NCBI RefSeq assembly: GCF_009707125.1
Contig: NZ_WLVL01000019.1
Location: forward strand, 62,001 to 126,000
From: Arsenicicoccus cauae
Lineage (GTDB): Bacteria; Actinomycetota; Actinomycetes; Actinomycetales; Dermatophilaceae
Length of the DNA stretch: 64,000 bases
Direction: 5' to 3'
Shown here: positions 54,533-63,889 of the stretch, in pieces
Position numbering within the stretch: the stretch's first letter is position 1
Layout of the letters: the number at the start of each line of letters is the position of its first letter
The notes under the pieces: model-generated
Seen by the model: the letters and a program-made list of their open reading frames with translations, nothing else
What the model was told of the DNA's origin: nothing
Database searches by the model: none
Translations under genes and position numbers: made by a program

Positions 54533-57121
54533 TCAGTCGGTGGCCAGGGCCGCGGCCGGGCTCACCCGGGCTGCCCGCCGAGCCGGTATGACGGACGCCA
54601 GCCAGCCCGCGGCGAGCGCCACGGCGGCGACGAGACCCAGTCGAGCCCAGGGGATCTCGGGCGTGATGGTCATCTCGCTGCCAAAGGTCGCGTAGGCCCC
54701 GCCGAGCCCGTAGGCCACCCCCAGCGCGAGCCCTACGAGCGTCCCGACGCCCGCCAGGGTCAGCGCCTCGAGGCAGAGCATGCTCCGCAGCTGGCGGCGG
54801 GTGAGGCCGAGGGCGCGCAGCAGGCCGGACTCCTGGGTGCGCTCGAGGACCGAGAGCCCGAGCGTGTTGCCGATGCCGACCAGGGCGATGAGCACGGCGA
54901 TGCCGAGCAGACCGGTGACGACGAGCAGGACGACGTCCATGATCCGCTCCATCTCGGCGCGCTGGGTGGCGACTCGCTGGACCTGGGCCCCGCGGATCGT
55001 GGTGGCGTCCTGGGCCAGCTGCTCGGTCGCGGTGGCCGCGTCCTTGACCTCGGCGAACCTGATCCAGGCGGACCCCTTGGCCTGCGGGTCGAGGCGCCGC
55101 ACGGAGGCCGCCGTGACGACCGGGGCGTCGGGGTGGTCCGCGCTGACGTCGGCGCGCAGGTCCAGGCGCGCGGCGCCGTGGGCGAGGGTGACGGTGTCGC
55201 CGGTGCGCAGGCCCGAGCTCGCCGGGAGGAGCACGGTGTGGTCGTCCAGCCCGGCGAAGAGCTGCGGCCGACGGGAGACCTGCACCGCCGCGTCGTCGGC
55301 GCCGGTGACGGTGGCCTGACCGCCACCCGACCCTCCACCGGACCCTCCGCCTGCGGCGACGCCCACCGGACGCCCGCCGTGCGTCAGGGTGGCGGGGGCG
55401 TCGAGCACGAGGGTGGCCGCCTCGACGACGCTGCTGCGCCGCAGGGTGTCGAGGTCGTGCGCCTCGATACCTCGGGGCGCCTGGGGTGCCTGGACGAGGG
55501 CGTCGACGGGCGTCTGCTTGTCGAGGGCGTCGGTGGCCGAGCGGACCCCGGTCGCCGAGCCGACGCTCATCATCGTGATCAGCGTGACGCCGACGAGCAG
55601 GGCGCTCGCGGTGGCGGCGGCCCGGGCGGGGTTGCGTCCGGCGTTGTCGACGGCGAGCTCGCCGGGCGCCCCACCGAGGCGGGCGGGGAGCGCACCGGCC
55701 ACGCGGGCCAGGCCGGGCACGACCACGGGGGCCACCATCAGCACGCCGAGGAAGGACAGCAGCCCGCCCGGGATGCCCGTCGCCAGCTGGTGCTGCAGGG
55801 CGCCGTGCCCGAGTAGCGCACCGCCGCCGGCCGCGAGGACCGACCCCACCGCGACCCGCAGGGCGCGGACATGGCGCACCCGGGCCGCGGTCTCGGGGCG
55901 CAGCGCCGCGAGGGGCCTGACCCGGGTCGCGGCGCGGGCTGGGGCGAGGCTCGCCAGGAGGGTCACGACGATGCCGGTCAGGAGCGGGGCCACGACGGCG
56001 AGCGGGGTGACGACGAGGCTGCCGAGGTCCAGGTCGGTGCCGTGCGAGAGCTGGACGAGCGTGGCGGCGAGCCCCGCGCCGAGCGCGAGCCCGGCCACCG
56101 ACCCGAGCGCGCCGACGAGCAGCGCCTCCGCCACCACGGATCCCCGCACCTGCCGGCGTTCGGCGCCGATGCAGCGCAGGAGCGCGAGCTGGCGGGTGCG
56201 CTGGGCGACGAGGATCGCAAAGGTGTTGGCGATGACCAGCGCCGAGACGAAGACGGCGACGAGCGCGAAGACGAGCAGCATCGAGGTGAGTTGCGTGACC
56301 CCCTGCACCATCACGCTCACCCGGTGGTCCTTCTCCTGCTCGCCGGTGCGGACCGTCAGGCCCGTGGCCGCCGGGAGCCCGGCGACGGAGGCGCGCAGCT
56401 GCTCGTCGTCCATGGCCGACCCGCCCGGGGCCGGGGTGAGGTCGAGCTCCTCGTAGCCCCTGCTGCCCGTCCACGCCCAGATGTCCTCGTCCAGGGCGAA
56501 GGCCGCGGGCGTCCCCTGCAGCGGGACCACATCACGCCCGGCCTTGACGATGCCGACGACCGTGGCCTCGGTCGGACGGGCCTCCTGCGGCCGCTGCTCG
56601 GTGCCGGTGCCGCGCTGCAGCAGGCGGGTCGTGCTGCCGACGGCGAGCTTGCGCGCCGAGGCGACCCAGTCCACGACGGCGATCTCCCCGCGGCGGGCGG
56701 GCAGGCGACCGGCCGTGAGCGTCGTCGTCCCGGACAGCTGCGGCACGGACCGCAGCACGAGAGGGGCCTCGCGACCCCCGAGGTCCTGCTGGACGGCCCC
56801 GCCGGCCACCGTGCGCACGGAGGCACCCGGGTGGGCGCGCGTCACCTGCGCGGCGAGCCCGGGGGGTACGACGGTCGGGCCGCCGCGAGGCGCGCCCCCC
56901 ACGCCCGAGGACCCGTCCGGCGTGGTGACGACCACGCTCGCGCGGCCCACCGAGCCGGCGGCGTCGCGCGCCAGGGACTCGCGGAAGGTGTCGCCCACCA
57001 TGAACGTGGCCGCGACGAAGGCGATGCCCATCGTGATGGCGACCAGGACGCTGACGAAGCGCCGGGCCTGACCGTGGACCATGCTGGCCGCCAGGGAGAT
57101 CGAGGTGCGCACGGCGATCAC
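54533..57121 (-). CDS. FtsX-like ABC transporter permease (MacB type, duplicated)
   Basis: This 862-residue membrane protein has two FtsX-like units. An N-terminal helix (FVSVLVAITMGIAFVAATFM) is followed by a large extracytoplasmic domain (about 45-255) and a membrane block (VFALVAVFVSALVIANTFAI, ...). A second membrane-anchored unit with its own external domain then ends in another block (VLLVVTGLLGIAVLIALVGI). The motif LLRALGLTRRQLRSM is the FtsX coupling-helix signature, and LLRCIGAERRQVRGS is its counterpart in the first half. Such exporters move peptides, lipids or antibiotics, or act as mechanotransmission devices. The GTG at 57121 overlaps the ATPase stop (GTGA). Confidence 0.9.
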   Translation of the reverse strand: MIAVRTSISLAASMVHGQARRFVSVLVAITMGIAFVAATFMVGDTFRESLARDAAGSVGRASVVVTTPDGSSGVGGAPRGGPTVVPPGLAAQVTRAHPGASVRTVAGGAVQQDLGGREAPLVLRSVPQLSGTTTLTAGRLPARRGEIAVVDWVASARKLAVGSTTRLLQRGTGTEQRPQEARPTEATVVGIVKAGRDVVPLQGTPAAFALDEDIWAWTGSRGYEELDLTPAPGGSAMDDEQLRASVAGLPAATGLTVRTGEQEKDHRVSVMVQGVTQLTSMLLVFALVAVFVSALVIANTFAILVAQRTRQLALLRCIGAERRQVRGSVVAEALLVGALGSVAGLALGAGLAATLVQLSHGTDLDLGSLVVTPLAVVAPLLTGIVVTLLASLAPARAATRVRPLAALRPETAARVRHVRALRVAVGSVLAAGGGALLGHGALQHQLATGIPGGLLSFLGVLMVAPVVVPGLARVAGALPARLGGAPGELAVDNAGRNPARAAATASALLVGVTLITMMSVGSATGVRSATDALDKQTPVDALVQAPQAPRGIEAHDLDTLRRSSVVEAATLVLDAPATLTHGGRPVGVAAGGGSGGGSGGGQATVTGADDAAVQVSRRPQLFAGLDDHTVLLPASSGLRTGDTVTLAHGAARLDLRADVSADHPDAPVVTAASVRRLDPQAKGSAWIRFAEVKDAATATEQLAQDATTIRGAQVQRVATQRAEMERIMDVVLLVVTGLLGIAVLIALVGIGNTLGLSVLERTQESGLLRALGLTRRQLRSMLCLEALTLAGVGTLVGLALGVAYGLGGAYATFGSEMTITPEIPWARLGLVAAVALAAGWLASVIPARRAARVSPAAALATD

Positions 57122-57870
57122 GCCCCCAGCCCGCGCAGGGCGGCCAGCACGTCGTCGGCGGTGGGGTGCCGCAGCTCCCCCGCCATGCGACCGTCCGCGA
57201 GGAGCAGCACGCGGTCGGCATACGTCGCGGCCCCGGGGTCGTGGGTCACCATCACGACCGTCTGGCCCAGCTCACGCACGCAGCGCCGCAGGAAGTCCAG
57301 CAGCTCGTGCCCGGTCACGCTGTCGAGGGCGCCCGTCGGCTCGTCGGCAAAGATCACGCGCGGCCGCATGACGAGGGCGCGGGCCACCGCCACGCGCTGC
57401 TGCTGCCCGCCGGAGAGCTCGGTCGGCTTGTGCCCCAGACGATCTGTCAGGCCCAGCACCCGCACCACATGCTCGAACCATTCGCGGTCGGGGGTGCGGC
57501 CCGCGAGGCGCAGGGGCAGGGTGATGTTGGCCTCGGCGGTCAGCGTCGGGAGCAGGTTGAAGGCCTGGAAGACGAACCCCACCTGCTCGCGCCGCAGCAG
57601 CGTCAGCCGCGTGTCGTCCAGCGTGGTGAGGTCGGTGTCGCCGACCCAGACCTGCCCGCTCGTTACGTCGTCGAGGCCCGCCGCGCAGTGCATCAGCGTC
57701 GACTTGCCGGACCCCGACGGGCCCATGATCGCGGTGAGCTCCCCCTCGGCGAGCTCCACGTCCACGTGGTCCAGGGCGACGACGCGGGTGTCGCCGCTCC
57801 CATAGGTCTTGGTGAGGTCACGCGCGCGCACGGCCGCGCGGGTCACGGTGGTCGGGTTGCTGGTGGGCAT
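57118..57870 (-). CDS. ABC transporter ATP-binding protein, MacB/LolD type
   Basis: This 250-residue ATPase partners the FtsX-like permease. Walker A is GPSGSGKST, the Q-loop region is VGFVFQAFNLLPTL, the signature is LSGGQQQRVA and Walker B is VIFADEPTGALD, followed by VTHDP. AFNLLPTLT is typical of the MacB/LolD group. The ATG at 57870 has CGGAG 7 nt upstream; an in-frame ATG at 57897 would add nine residues but has no ribosome binding site. A TAGCGT -10 element at 57920-57925 fits either start. The two-component system directly upstream probably controls it. Confidence 0.92.
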   Translation of the reverse strand: MPTSNPTTVTRAAVRARDLTKTYGSGDTRVVALDHVDVELAEGELTAIMGPSGSGKSTLMHCAAGLDDVTSGQVWVGDTDLTTLDDTRLTLLRREQVGFVFQAFNLLPTLTAEANITLPLRLAGRTPDREWFEHVVRVLGLTDRLGHKPTELSGGQQQRVAVARALVMRPRVIFADEPTGALDSVTGHELLDFLRRCVRELGQTVVMVTHDPGAATYADRVLLLADGRMAGELRHPTADDVLAALRGLGA

Positions 57871-57919
57871 CGGTCGCTCCGTCTGGTCGTCGGACATCGC
57901 TGGTGCGCGGTCGATGTCG

Positions 57920-57925
57920 ACGCTA
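57920..57925 (-). promoter_or_regulatory. -10 element TAGCGT for the ABC exporter
   Basis: On the minus strand TAGCGT lies 49 nt upstream of the preferred ATPase start. No convincing -35 was found, consistent with dependence on the adjacent response regulator. Confidence 0.4.
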
Positions 57926-58002
57926 GGGAGCGGCCGGTGTCGCCCGGATCGACCTGCGGTCTCGACCCCGGGGGCGACCCGAGGACCACGGGCGCAGCGG
58001 GC

Positions 58003-58677
58003 CTACGACTGCGGTCGCACGAGCCCTGTGTCGTAGGCGAGGACGACCATCTGCACCCGGTCTCGCAGGTGGAGCTTGGCGAGGATCCGCCCGACGTGGG
58101 TCTTGACGGTGGCCTCGGCCACGTAGAGCTCCGCCGCGATCTCCTGGTTGGAGCGCCCCCGCCCCACCGCGAGCAGCACCTCGCGCTCCCGCTCGGTCAG
58201 CGGGGCGAGCTGCTCCTCGGCGCTCCGCAGGGGCTCGTGCTCGTCGGGCAGCCCGGGCAGGAACCTCTCGAGCAGGCGCCGGGTCGCGCTCGGGGCGACG
58301 ACCGAGTCTCCTTGGTGCACAGCGCGTATGGCGGCCAGCAGCTCCGCCGGGCCCGCGTCCTTGAGGAGGAAGCCGCCGGCACCGGCCTTGAGCGCGGTGT
58401 GGACGTACTCGTCGAGGTCGAAGGTCGTGAGCACGAGGACCTTGGCCGCGGCGCCCGAGGCCACGATCCGTCGAGTCGCCTCGACGCCGTCCATACGTGG
58501 CATCCGGATGTCCATGAGCACCACGTCGGCCTGCGCGGCCAGCTCGACCGCCGCCGCGCCGTCGCCCACCTCACCCACGACCTGCATGTCGGGCTGGGCG
58601 TCCAGAACCATCCGGAAGCCCATCCGCACCAGCTCCTGGTCGTCTGCCAGCAGCAGCCTGATCTGCTCGTCGCTCAC
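58003..58677 (-). CDS. NarL/LuxR-family response regulator
   Basis: This 224-residue two-domain regulator has a receiver (about 1-125), with the acidic pair in LLADDQELV, the phosphoacceptor Asp in DVVLMDIRMPRMDG and the switch Thr/Lys region VLTTFDLDEY and LLKDAGPAELL. The LuxR-type helix-turn-helix (about 155-215) has LTEREREVLLAVGRGRSN, then EATVKTHVGRILAKLHLRDR. The GTG at 58677 overlaps the histidine kinase stop (GTGA). This DesR/LiaR type usually responds to envelope or membrane stress. The neighbouring ABC exporter is the likely target. Confidence 0.94.
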   Translation of the reverse strand: MSDEQIRLLLADDQELVRMGFRMVLDAQPDMQVVGEVGDGAAAVELAAQADVVLMDIRMPRMDGVEATRRIVASGAAAKVLVLTTFDLDEYVHTALKAGAGGFLLKDAGPAELLAAIRAVHQGDSVVAPSATRRLLERFLPGLPDEHEPLRSAEEQLAPLTEREREVLLAVGRGRSNQEIAAELYVAEATVKTHVGRILAKLHLRDRVQMVVLAYDTGLVRPQS

Positions 58678-59963
58678 TCGCGCTCCCGTGGTCGTCCCGT
58701 CGTGACCGGGACCGGCACGGTGGGCGCCGTCGGCGCCTCCGGGTCCCGCGTCGGCAGGCTAGCAAGCACCTCGAAGCCACCCCCGACCCGCTCCCGGGCC
58801 GTGAAGGTCCCGCCGATCGAGGCCATCCGCTCGCGCATCCCGATCAGCCCGTGGCCGCGCCCGTCCGACCCGCCACCTGGACCCCGACCCGTGTCGCGCA
58901 CGGCCAGCTCGACCCGGTCCGGGTGGTGAGCGAGCTCGACCCGCACGGTCGCCGCCGGTCCCGCGTGCTTGAGGGCGTTGGTCAGCGCCTCCTGCACCAC
59001 GCGGTAGGCCGCCATCTGCTGCGCCGGCCCGAGCGCCTCGTGCACCCGCTCGTCGCCGACCTGCGTCAGGGTCGCCGGCAAGCCCGCGTCGTTGACGTGC
59101 GCCACCAGCTCCTCTACCTGCTCGAGCGTGGCCTGCGGGGTGTAGGCCGCCGCCTCCCCCTCCTCGCGCAGCACCCCCACGAGGCGCCGGGTCTCGCCGA
59201 GCGCGCCCCGGGCGGTGTCGCCGATCGTGGCGAGCGTCCGGGCGGCGACCATGCGCGAGGCGTCGACGTCACCGTGCTCCACGGCATACGACGCTCCGTC
59301 CGCCTGGACCACGATCACGCTGAGCGAGTGCGCGACGACGTCATGCATCTCGCGCGCGATCCGGGCCCGCTCCTCCTGCGCGGCGAGGCGCGCCATCGAG
59401 TCGCGTTCGCGCTCCAGGGAGTCCGCCCGGTCGCGCAGGCTCTGCACCAGGTCGCGCCGCTGCCTCGCCAGGGCCCCGGGCACGAAGCACGCGACGCTCA
59501 TGGCGGCGACGAACACCCAGCTGATGACGGCGTACTCCACGCGCTGCGCGCCGGCAGGCCGGACCCAGTTGTAGGTCCAGTCCCAGGCTCCCACCACCCC
59601 GCCGACCAGCGCGGCCGCGAGCCACCAGTAGCGCCACCGCGGGTGCCCGTGGGCCGCGACCGCGTAGAGCATCATGAGCGCCGCGAGGTTCTGGGGCACG
59701 ACGTTGTCAGCGATCACGAGCTGGAACACGCAGCCGAGGGCGACCGCCGCCATGGCCGGGTCGGGCCTGGTGCGGCGCCACACGAGGGGCAGGCTGGTGC
59801 CGAGGAGGGTCCACGCGAGCCAGCCCACCCACCCGACGGTGAGCTCGCTGAGGACGCCCGCGGACACCACGAGGCACAGCAGGGTCACGAACCCCGCCCA
59901 GCAGGCGTCGACCAGCATGACGTGCTCGCCGAGCCAGCGGTGGAGGGAGGTCAGCCGGCGCAC
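58674..59963 (-). CDS. Sensor histidine kinase, DesK/LiaS type (HisKA_3)
   Basis: This 429-residue kinase has five or six transmembrane helices in the first 170 residues with almost no periplasmic domain, so it probably senses within the membrane. A coiled region (LVQSLRDRADSLERERDSM) leads to the HisKA_3 box EERARIAREMHDVVAHSLSV, with His near residue 208. The ATPase domain has the N-box ALTNALKHAGPAATV and the G-box GRGHGLIGMRERM. The GTG at 59963 is taken as the start because TAGCGT lies 6 nt upstream, which implies leaderless translation; no Shine-Dalgarno sequence exists. Confidence 0.92.
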   Translation of the reverse strand: MRRLTSLHRWLGEHVMLVDACWAGFVTLLCLVVSAGVLSELTVGWVGWLAWTLLGTSLPLVWRRTRPDPAMAAVALGCVFQLVIADNVVPQNLAALMMLYAVAAHGHPRWRYWWLAAALVGGVVGAWDWTYNWVRPAGAQRVEYAVISWVFVAAMSVACFVPGALARQRRDLVQSLRDRADSLERERDSMARLAAQEERARIAREMHDVVAHSLSVIVVQADGASYAVEHGDVDASRMVAARTLATIGDTARGALGETRRLVGVLREEGEAAAYTPQATLEQVEELVAHVNDAGLPATLTQVGDERVHEALGPAQQMAAYRVVQEALTNALKHAGPAATVRVELAHHPDRVELAVRDTGRGPGGGSDGRGHGLIGMRERMASIGGTFTARERVGGGFEVLASLPTRDPEAPTAPTVPVPVTTGRPRERE

Positions 59964-59969
59964 GCACCC

Positions 59970-59975
59970 ACGCTA
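59970..59975 (-). promoter_or_regulatory. -10 element TAGCGT, leaderless promoter of the kinase gene
   Basis: On the minus strand TAGCGT is followed by 6 nt and then the GTG at 59963. This is the distance at which transcription would start on the initiation codon. No -35 match was found. Confidence 0.45.
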
Positions 59976-60183
59976 GGCGAGAGGGCGGGCCGCGTCGTCA
60001 TACCTCGGTCTGATCCTCCGCCCCACCCTCCCCCTCCCGACCCACCCCCACAAGAGGGCACACCTGGTCCCCACCCCGACCACGGACAGCCCTGCTCGCC
60101 CACTCACGGGATGCTGACTCTGAGTCGCTAATCCTGTGGATAAAGCCCGATATGTGCCTTTGCATGTATTTAGAGTGGTTTGC

Positions 60184-61077
60184 ATGCGACGCCGCGACCT
60201 GCCCGAGGGCCTCCCAGCCACCTTCCGTGTGATCGACGCGATGGCGCGCGGCGCGACGCGAGGCCAGCTGCGCAACCCCGAGCTCCACAACCCCCACCAC
60301 GGCTCGCGAGCTCGTGACGAGCCCACCTGCGTGGAGGAGGCGGCGGTCCAGCTGTTGGCTACGCTGACGCAACATCCGGTGGCACTCTGCGGAACCACGG
60401 CAGCACAGATCCATCGCATGCCCGGCGTCGCGGACTGGGCGCCGGACGATGTGCTCCACGTCATGACGAGGACGATGTCGGGGCGGGTTCGGCGAAAGCG
60501 AGTCGAGGGCAGACGGGGCCTTGAGCGGCGCGCGACCACTCTGGTCAACGGCCTGCCCGTGACCGACGCGGTCGACACCTGGCGGGATCTCGCCACCGAG
60601 CTCCCTCTGGACGACCTCATCATCGCGGGGGATTGGCTGCTCGGACCCCGCAGCACCCGCAGCATCGACGAGCTCTCGGCCGCGCTCCGGCCCGGGGACC
60701 GAGGAGCTGCTCGGGCAGTTGCGGCGCTCAAGGAGATTCGCGCCGGGAGCGCCTCCCCTGCGGAGACGCGGACGCGTCTGGTGCTGGTGGGTGCGGGACT
60801 GCCGGAGCCAGAGCTCAACGTCAACCTGGTCAGCGAGTCCGGGTGGGTCGCGAACGTGGACATGTACTGGCGCCGGTGGAACTACGCCCTCGACTACGAC
60901 GGCCGGCACCACCGCGAGCGCGGCGAGCAGCTCGACCGCGACCTCGACCGGGAACGCCTGATCCGTGCGTCAGGATTCGGATACGACCGGGTCTCCAACA
61001 AGCACCTCCGAGGCGATCGCCCTGAGGTGATCGGTATCGCGAGTCGTGGCCTCCGCGCCGCGGGCTGGCGCCCGTGA
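60184..61077 (+). CDS. AbiEi/DUF559-like protein with endonuclease-type C-terminal domain
   Basis: This 297-residue protein belongs to a common actinobacterial group. It has an N-terminal helical region with a possible wHTH (MRRRDLPEGL, RVIDAMARGATRGQLRN), a middle section VALCGTTAAQIHRMPG and VNGLPVTDAVDTWRDLA, and a C-terminal DUF559/Vsr-like stretch LDYDGRHHRERGEQLDRDLD, then RERLIRASGFGYDRVSNKHL. The DYDGxxH...Q...D..R pattern resembles the catalytic region of PD-(D/E)XK-type nucleases. No partner toxin or methylase gene is adjacent. The ATG at 60184 is chosen over an in-frame GTG at 60136. The upstream 60 bp are AT-rich for this genome. Confidence 0.7.
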   Translation: MRRRDLPEGLPATFRVIDAMARGATRGQLRNPELHNPHHGSRARDEPTCVEEAAVQLLATLTQHPVALCGTTAAQIHRMPGVADWAPDDVLHVMTRTMSGRVRRKRVEGRRGLERRATTLVNGLPVTDAVDTWRDLATELPLDDLIIAGDWLLGPRSTRSIDELSAALRPGDRGAARAVAALKEIRAGSASPAETRTRLVLVGAGLPEPELNVNLVSESGWVANVDMYWRRWNYALDYDGRHHRERGEQLDRDLDRERLIRASGFGYDRVSNKHLRGDRPEVIGIASRGLRAAGWRP

Positions 61078-61165
61078 CCTGGTCGCGGCCGCCCCGAGCG
61101 CCACGATGAGAGGGCGAACATGGCTCCCCTCGGGCCGCGCGGACGACCAGATCCGCCCACTCACG

Positions 61166-61222
61166 GCTGGGGGTGGGGTCGAGTGGCTGGGGATGGGGTC
61201 GAGTGAGCTGGGGGCGGGGCGG
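61166..61222. repeat. 20-bp tandem repeat, 2.8 copies
   Basis: GCTGGGGGTGGGGTCGAGTG (61166-61185) is repeated at 61186-61205 with one change and partly again from 61207. It fills the gap before the hutI stop codon, between convergent genes. The rest of 61078-61165 shows nothing recognisable. Confidence 0.7.
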
Positions 61223-61229
61223 AGCCAGG

Positions 61230-62483
61230 TCAGGCGGGCGGGGAGGGTGGGGTCAGGTCGAGGGCTGTGGCGATCGGGACGCCCGCGCGATAGCTCAGGT
61301 GCACGTACGACGGGGCGTCGAGCACCGTCAGGTCCGCGCGTGCCCCCACCGCCAGGTGGCCGACGTCCGTCCGCCGCAGCGCGCGAGCCCCGCCGAGGGT
61401 CACCGCGAGGAGGGCCTCGGCGGGCGTCATACCCATCTCGCGGACGGCCAGGGCCACCACGAAGGGGATCGACGAGGAGTAGCAGGTGCCGGGGTTGCAG
61501 TCGGTCGCGAGCGCCACCGAGACGCCGGCGTCGATCAGGGCGCGGGCATCGGGATAGGGCGACCGGGTGGAGAACTCGACGCCGGGCAGGAGGGTCGCGG
61601 TCGTCGTCCCGGCCGCCCCGACCAGCGCGTCCACGTCCGCCGCCGACAGGTAGGTGCAGTGGTCGACCGACGCCGCCTCGAGCTCGCACGCCAGCTGCAC
61701 GCCCGGCCCGTGCCCGAGCTGGTTGCCGTGGACCCGCAGCTCGAGCCCGGCCTCGCGGCAGGCCAGCAGCACCGCGCGCGCCTCGTCCCCGTCGAAGGCG
61801 TGCGCCGACGCCGGCTCGCAGAACACGTCGCCCCACACCGCATAGGGCGCGCACGCCGACAGCATCGGTCCGGTCACCAGGGAGACGTACTCCGCTCGGC
61901 GGGAACGAAGCTCGGGGGGCACGACGTGCGCCCCGAGGAAGGTCGTCTCCTCGATGCCCGCCTCGCACGCGAGCCGCAGCGCCCGCGCCTCGTCCTCCAC
62001 GGTCAGGCCGTAGCCCGACTTGACCTCGACGGTGGTCGTGCCCTGCGCGCGCATCTCGAGGACCCGATCGATCAGCAGGTCGAGCAGCTCCTCGTCGGAC
62101 GCGGCGCGTGTGGCGGCCACGGACACGGCGATCCCGCCACCGTCGTAGGGCTGCCCGGTCATCCGCGCCGCGAACTCCTCGCCGCGGTCGCCGGCAAAGA
62201 TCAGGTGCGCGTGCGAGTCGACGAATCCCGGCACGACGCAACGCCCCTCGACGGAGATCGCCTCGTCGGCGGCGGGCGCGTCCGCCGCGCATCCCACCCA
62301 GGCGACGTGGCCGCGGTCGGGCACCGGCTCGCCCTCGATCATCCGGTATGCCGACGCGCCCGCCGCAGGGACCTGCTCGAGCACGACGGCGGCGTCCTGC
62401 AGGACTCCGAGGGGTGATCCGTCCCCGAGCTCGGGCGAGCAGGTGACGAGCTGGCCGATGTCGGTGACGAGGACGGAGGTCAC
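61230..62483 (-). CDS. hutI: Imidazolonepropionase
   Basis: This 417-residue amidohydrolase hydrolyses 4-imidazolone-5-propanoate to N-formimino-L-glutamate, the third step of histidine degradation. Metal-site residues are visible: the HxH in [14 protein letters not shown], His in [10 protein letters not shown] and the Asp in [12 protein letters not shown], with EVKSGYGL and SVDHCTYLS as further family motifs. The GTG at 62483 overlaps the stop of hutF (GTGA). The length is typical (about 400-420). Confidence 0.95.
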   Translation of the reverse strand: MTSVLVTDIGQLVTCSPELGDGSPLGVLQDAAVVLEQVPAAGASAYRMIEGEPVPDRGHVAWVGCAADAPAADEAISVEGRCVVPGFVDSHAHLIFAGDRGEEFAARMTGQPYDGGGIAVSVAATRAASDEELLDLLIDRVLEMRAQGTTTVEVKSGYGLTVEDEARALRLACEAGIEETTFLGAHVVPPELRSRRAEYVSLVTGPMLSACAPYAVWGDVFCEPASAHAFDGDEARAVLLACREAGLELRVHGNQLGHGPGVQLACELEAASVDHCTYLSAADVDALVGAAGTTTATLLPGVEFSTRSPYPDARALIDAGVSVALATDCNPGTCYSSSIPFVVALAVREMGMTPAEALLAVTLGGARALRRTDVGHLAVGARADLTVLDAPSYVHLSYRAGVPIATALDLTPPSPPA

Positions 62484-63829
62484 GGCTCCTCCAGGAGGGC
62501 GTCGAGGGCGGTGCGGAGCATGAGGGCGACCGAGCCGATGCGGTGGCGGCCACCCTCGACGACGGGCTTGCCGCCCACGACGACGGTGTCGACGTCGCCC
62601 GCGGTGGCGGCGAAGACCACCTGGGCGGGCTTGGCGCCGACGGTGCGGACGCTGTCGAGGCGGACGTTGCACAGGTCGGCCAGCGACCCGACCTCGAGGC
62701 GACCGCCGTCGTCCCAGCCGAGCGAGACGTAGCCCTGCCGGGTGCCGACGTCGACGAGCTCGGCGGGGTCGAAGCGTCCCCGCTCGTTGGTCACGAGGCG
62801 TTCGTGCATCTCGAGGGAGCGCAGCTCGCCCCAGGGGTCGATGGACACGTGCTGGTCGGTGCCGATCGACAGCCGGGCGCCGGCGCGGTGCAGGTCGCGG
62901 GCCCGCCCGATGCCGTCGGCGAGGTCGCGCTCCGTGAGGGGGCAGAAGCACGCGCCGGTCCCGCTCTCGCCGAGCAGCCGCACGTCCTCGTCGGTCAGGT
63001 GGGTGGCGTGGACGGCCGTGGTGGTGGGCCCGAGCACGCCCTGCTCGTGGAGCAGCTGGGTCGGGGTGCGGCCGTAGCGGGCGAGGGTGGCGGCGTTCTC
63101 GGCGAGCTGCTCGGACAGGTGAACGTGCAGTGGCACCGGCGACGGGTGCACCCCGAGCCCGGAGCGCGCGGCCTCGGCCACGACGCCGAGCTGGTCGCGG
63201 GGCACGGCCCGCACGGAGTGGATCGCGGCGCCGACGCGCGACATCGGGCCTTCGCGCAGCTGGCTCACGCGGGCGGCCCAGCCCTCGGCGGTCCCGTCGC
63301 CGAACCGCCGCTGGTAGGGGTCGAGCGGCAGGTAGCCCGACCCGTCGAGCCCGCCCGTGAGGTAGCAGGTGTCGAGCAGGGTGAGGCGGATCCCGGCCTC
63401 CGCGGCGGCCTGCTGCAGGGCGTGCCCCATGGCGTTGGGGTCGGGATAGGGGGTGCCGTCCACCTGGTGGTGGACGTAGTGGAACTCGCCGACGCAGGTG
63501 AACCCGGCGAGCACCATCTCCGCGAAGGTCGCGCGCGCGAGGTCGAGGTAGGTGTCCGGCTGCAGGTGGCTCATCAGGGAGTACATGCGCTCGCGCCAGG
63601 ACCAGAAGTCGCCGCCGTTCGCGTGCGTGCGCCCCCGCAGGCCGCGGTGGAAGGCGTGGCTGTGGACGTTGGCCATCCCGGGGAGGGTCACCCCGTGGAG
63701 CTTGGTGTCGTGCGGCCGCGGGTGGGTGCGGACGTCGATGGCGGTGATCCGGTCGTCGGTCACCGTGGTGCGCACGCCGCTGGTGATCCCGGACGGCAGC
63801 AGCGCGTGCTCCGACCAGAAGGTGGTCAT
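62480..63829 (-). CDS. hutF: Formimidoylglutamate deiminase
   Basis: This 449-residue amidohydrolase converts N-formimino-L-glutamate to N-formyl-L-glutamate plus ammonia. Signature motifs are [35 protein letters not shown] and [16 protein letters not shown], providing the zinc ligands. HutF shows that this organism uses the two-step route to glutamate via formylglutamate rather than direct hydrolysis. The ATG at 63829 follows the M20 gene by 60 bp. It is coupled to hutI by a GTGA overlap. Confidence 0.95.
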   Translation of the reverse strand: MTTFWSEHALLPSGITSGVRTTVTDDRITAIDVRTHPRPHDTKLHGVTLPGMANVHSHAFHRGLRGRTHANGGDFWSWRERMYSLMSHLQPDTYLDLARATFAEMVLAGFTCVGEFHYVHHQVDGTPYPDPNAMGHALQQAAAEAGIRLTLLDTCYLTGGLDGSGYLPLDPYQRRFGDGTAEGWAARVSQLREGPMSRVGAAIHSVRAVPRDQLGVVAEAARSGLGVHPSPVPLHVHLSEQLAENAATLARYGRTPTQLLHEQGVLGPTTTAVHATHLTDEDVRLLGESGTGACFCPLTERDLADGIGRARDLHRAGARLSIGTDQHVSIDPWGELRSLEMHERLVTNERGRFDPAELVDVGTRQGYVSLGWDDGGRLEVGSLADLCNVRLDSVRTVGAKPAQVVFAATAGDVDTVVVGGKPVVEGGRHRIGSVALMLRTALDALLEEP

Positions 63830-63889
63830 GCCCGTGGCCCCCTCGCATCGACCCAGTCGTCGGCCTCGGCGTCGGCGACGTCCCCCACC

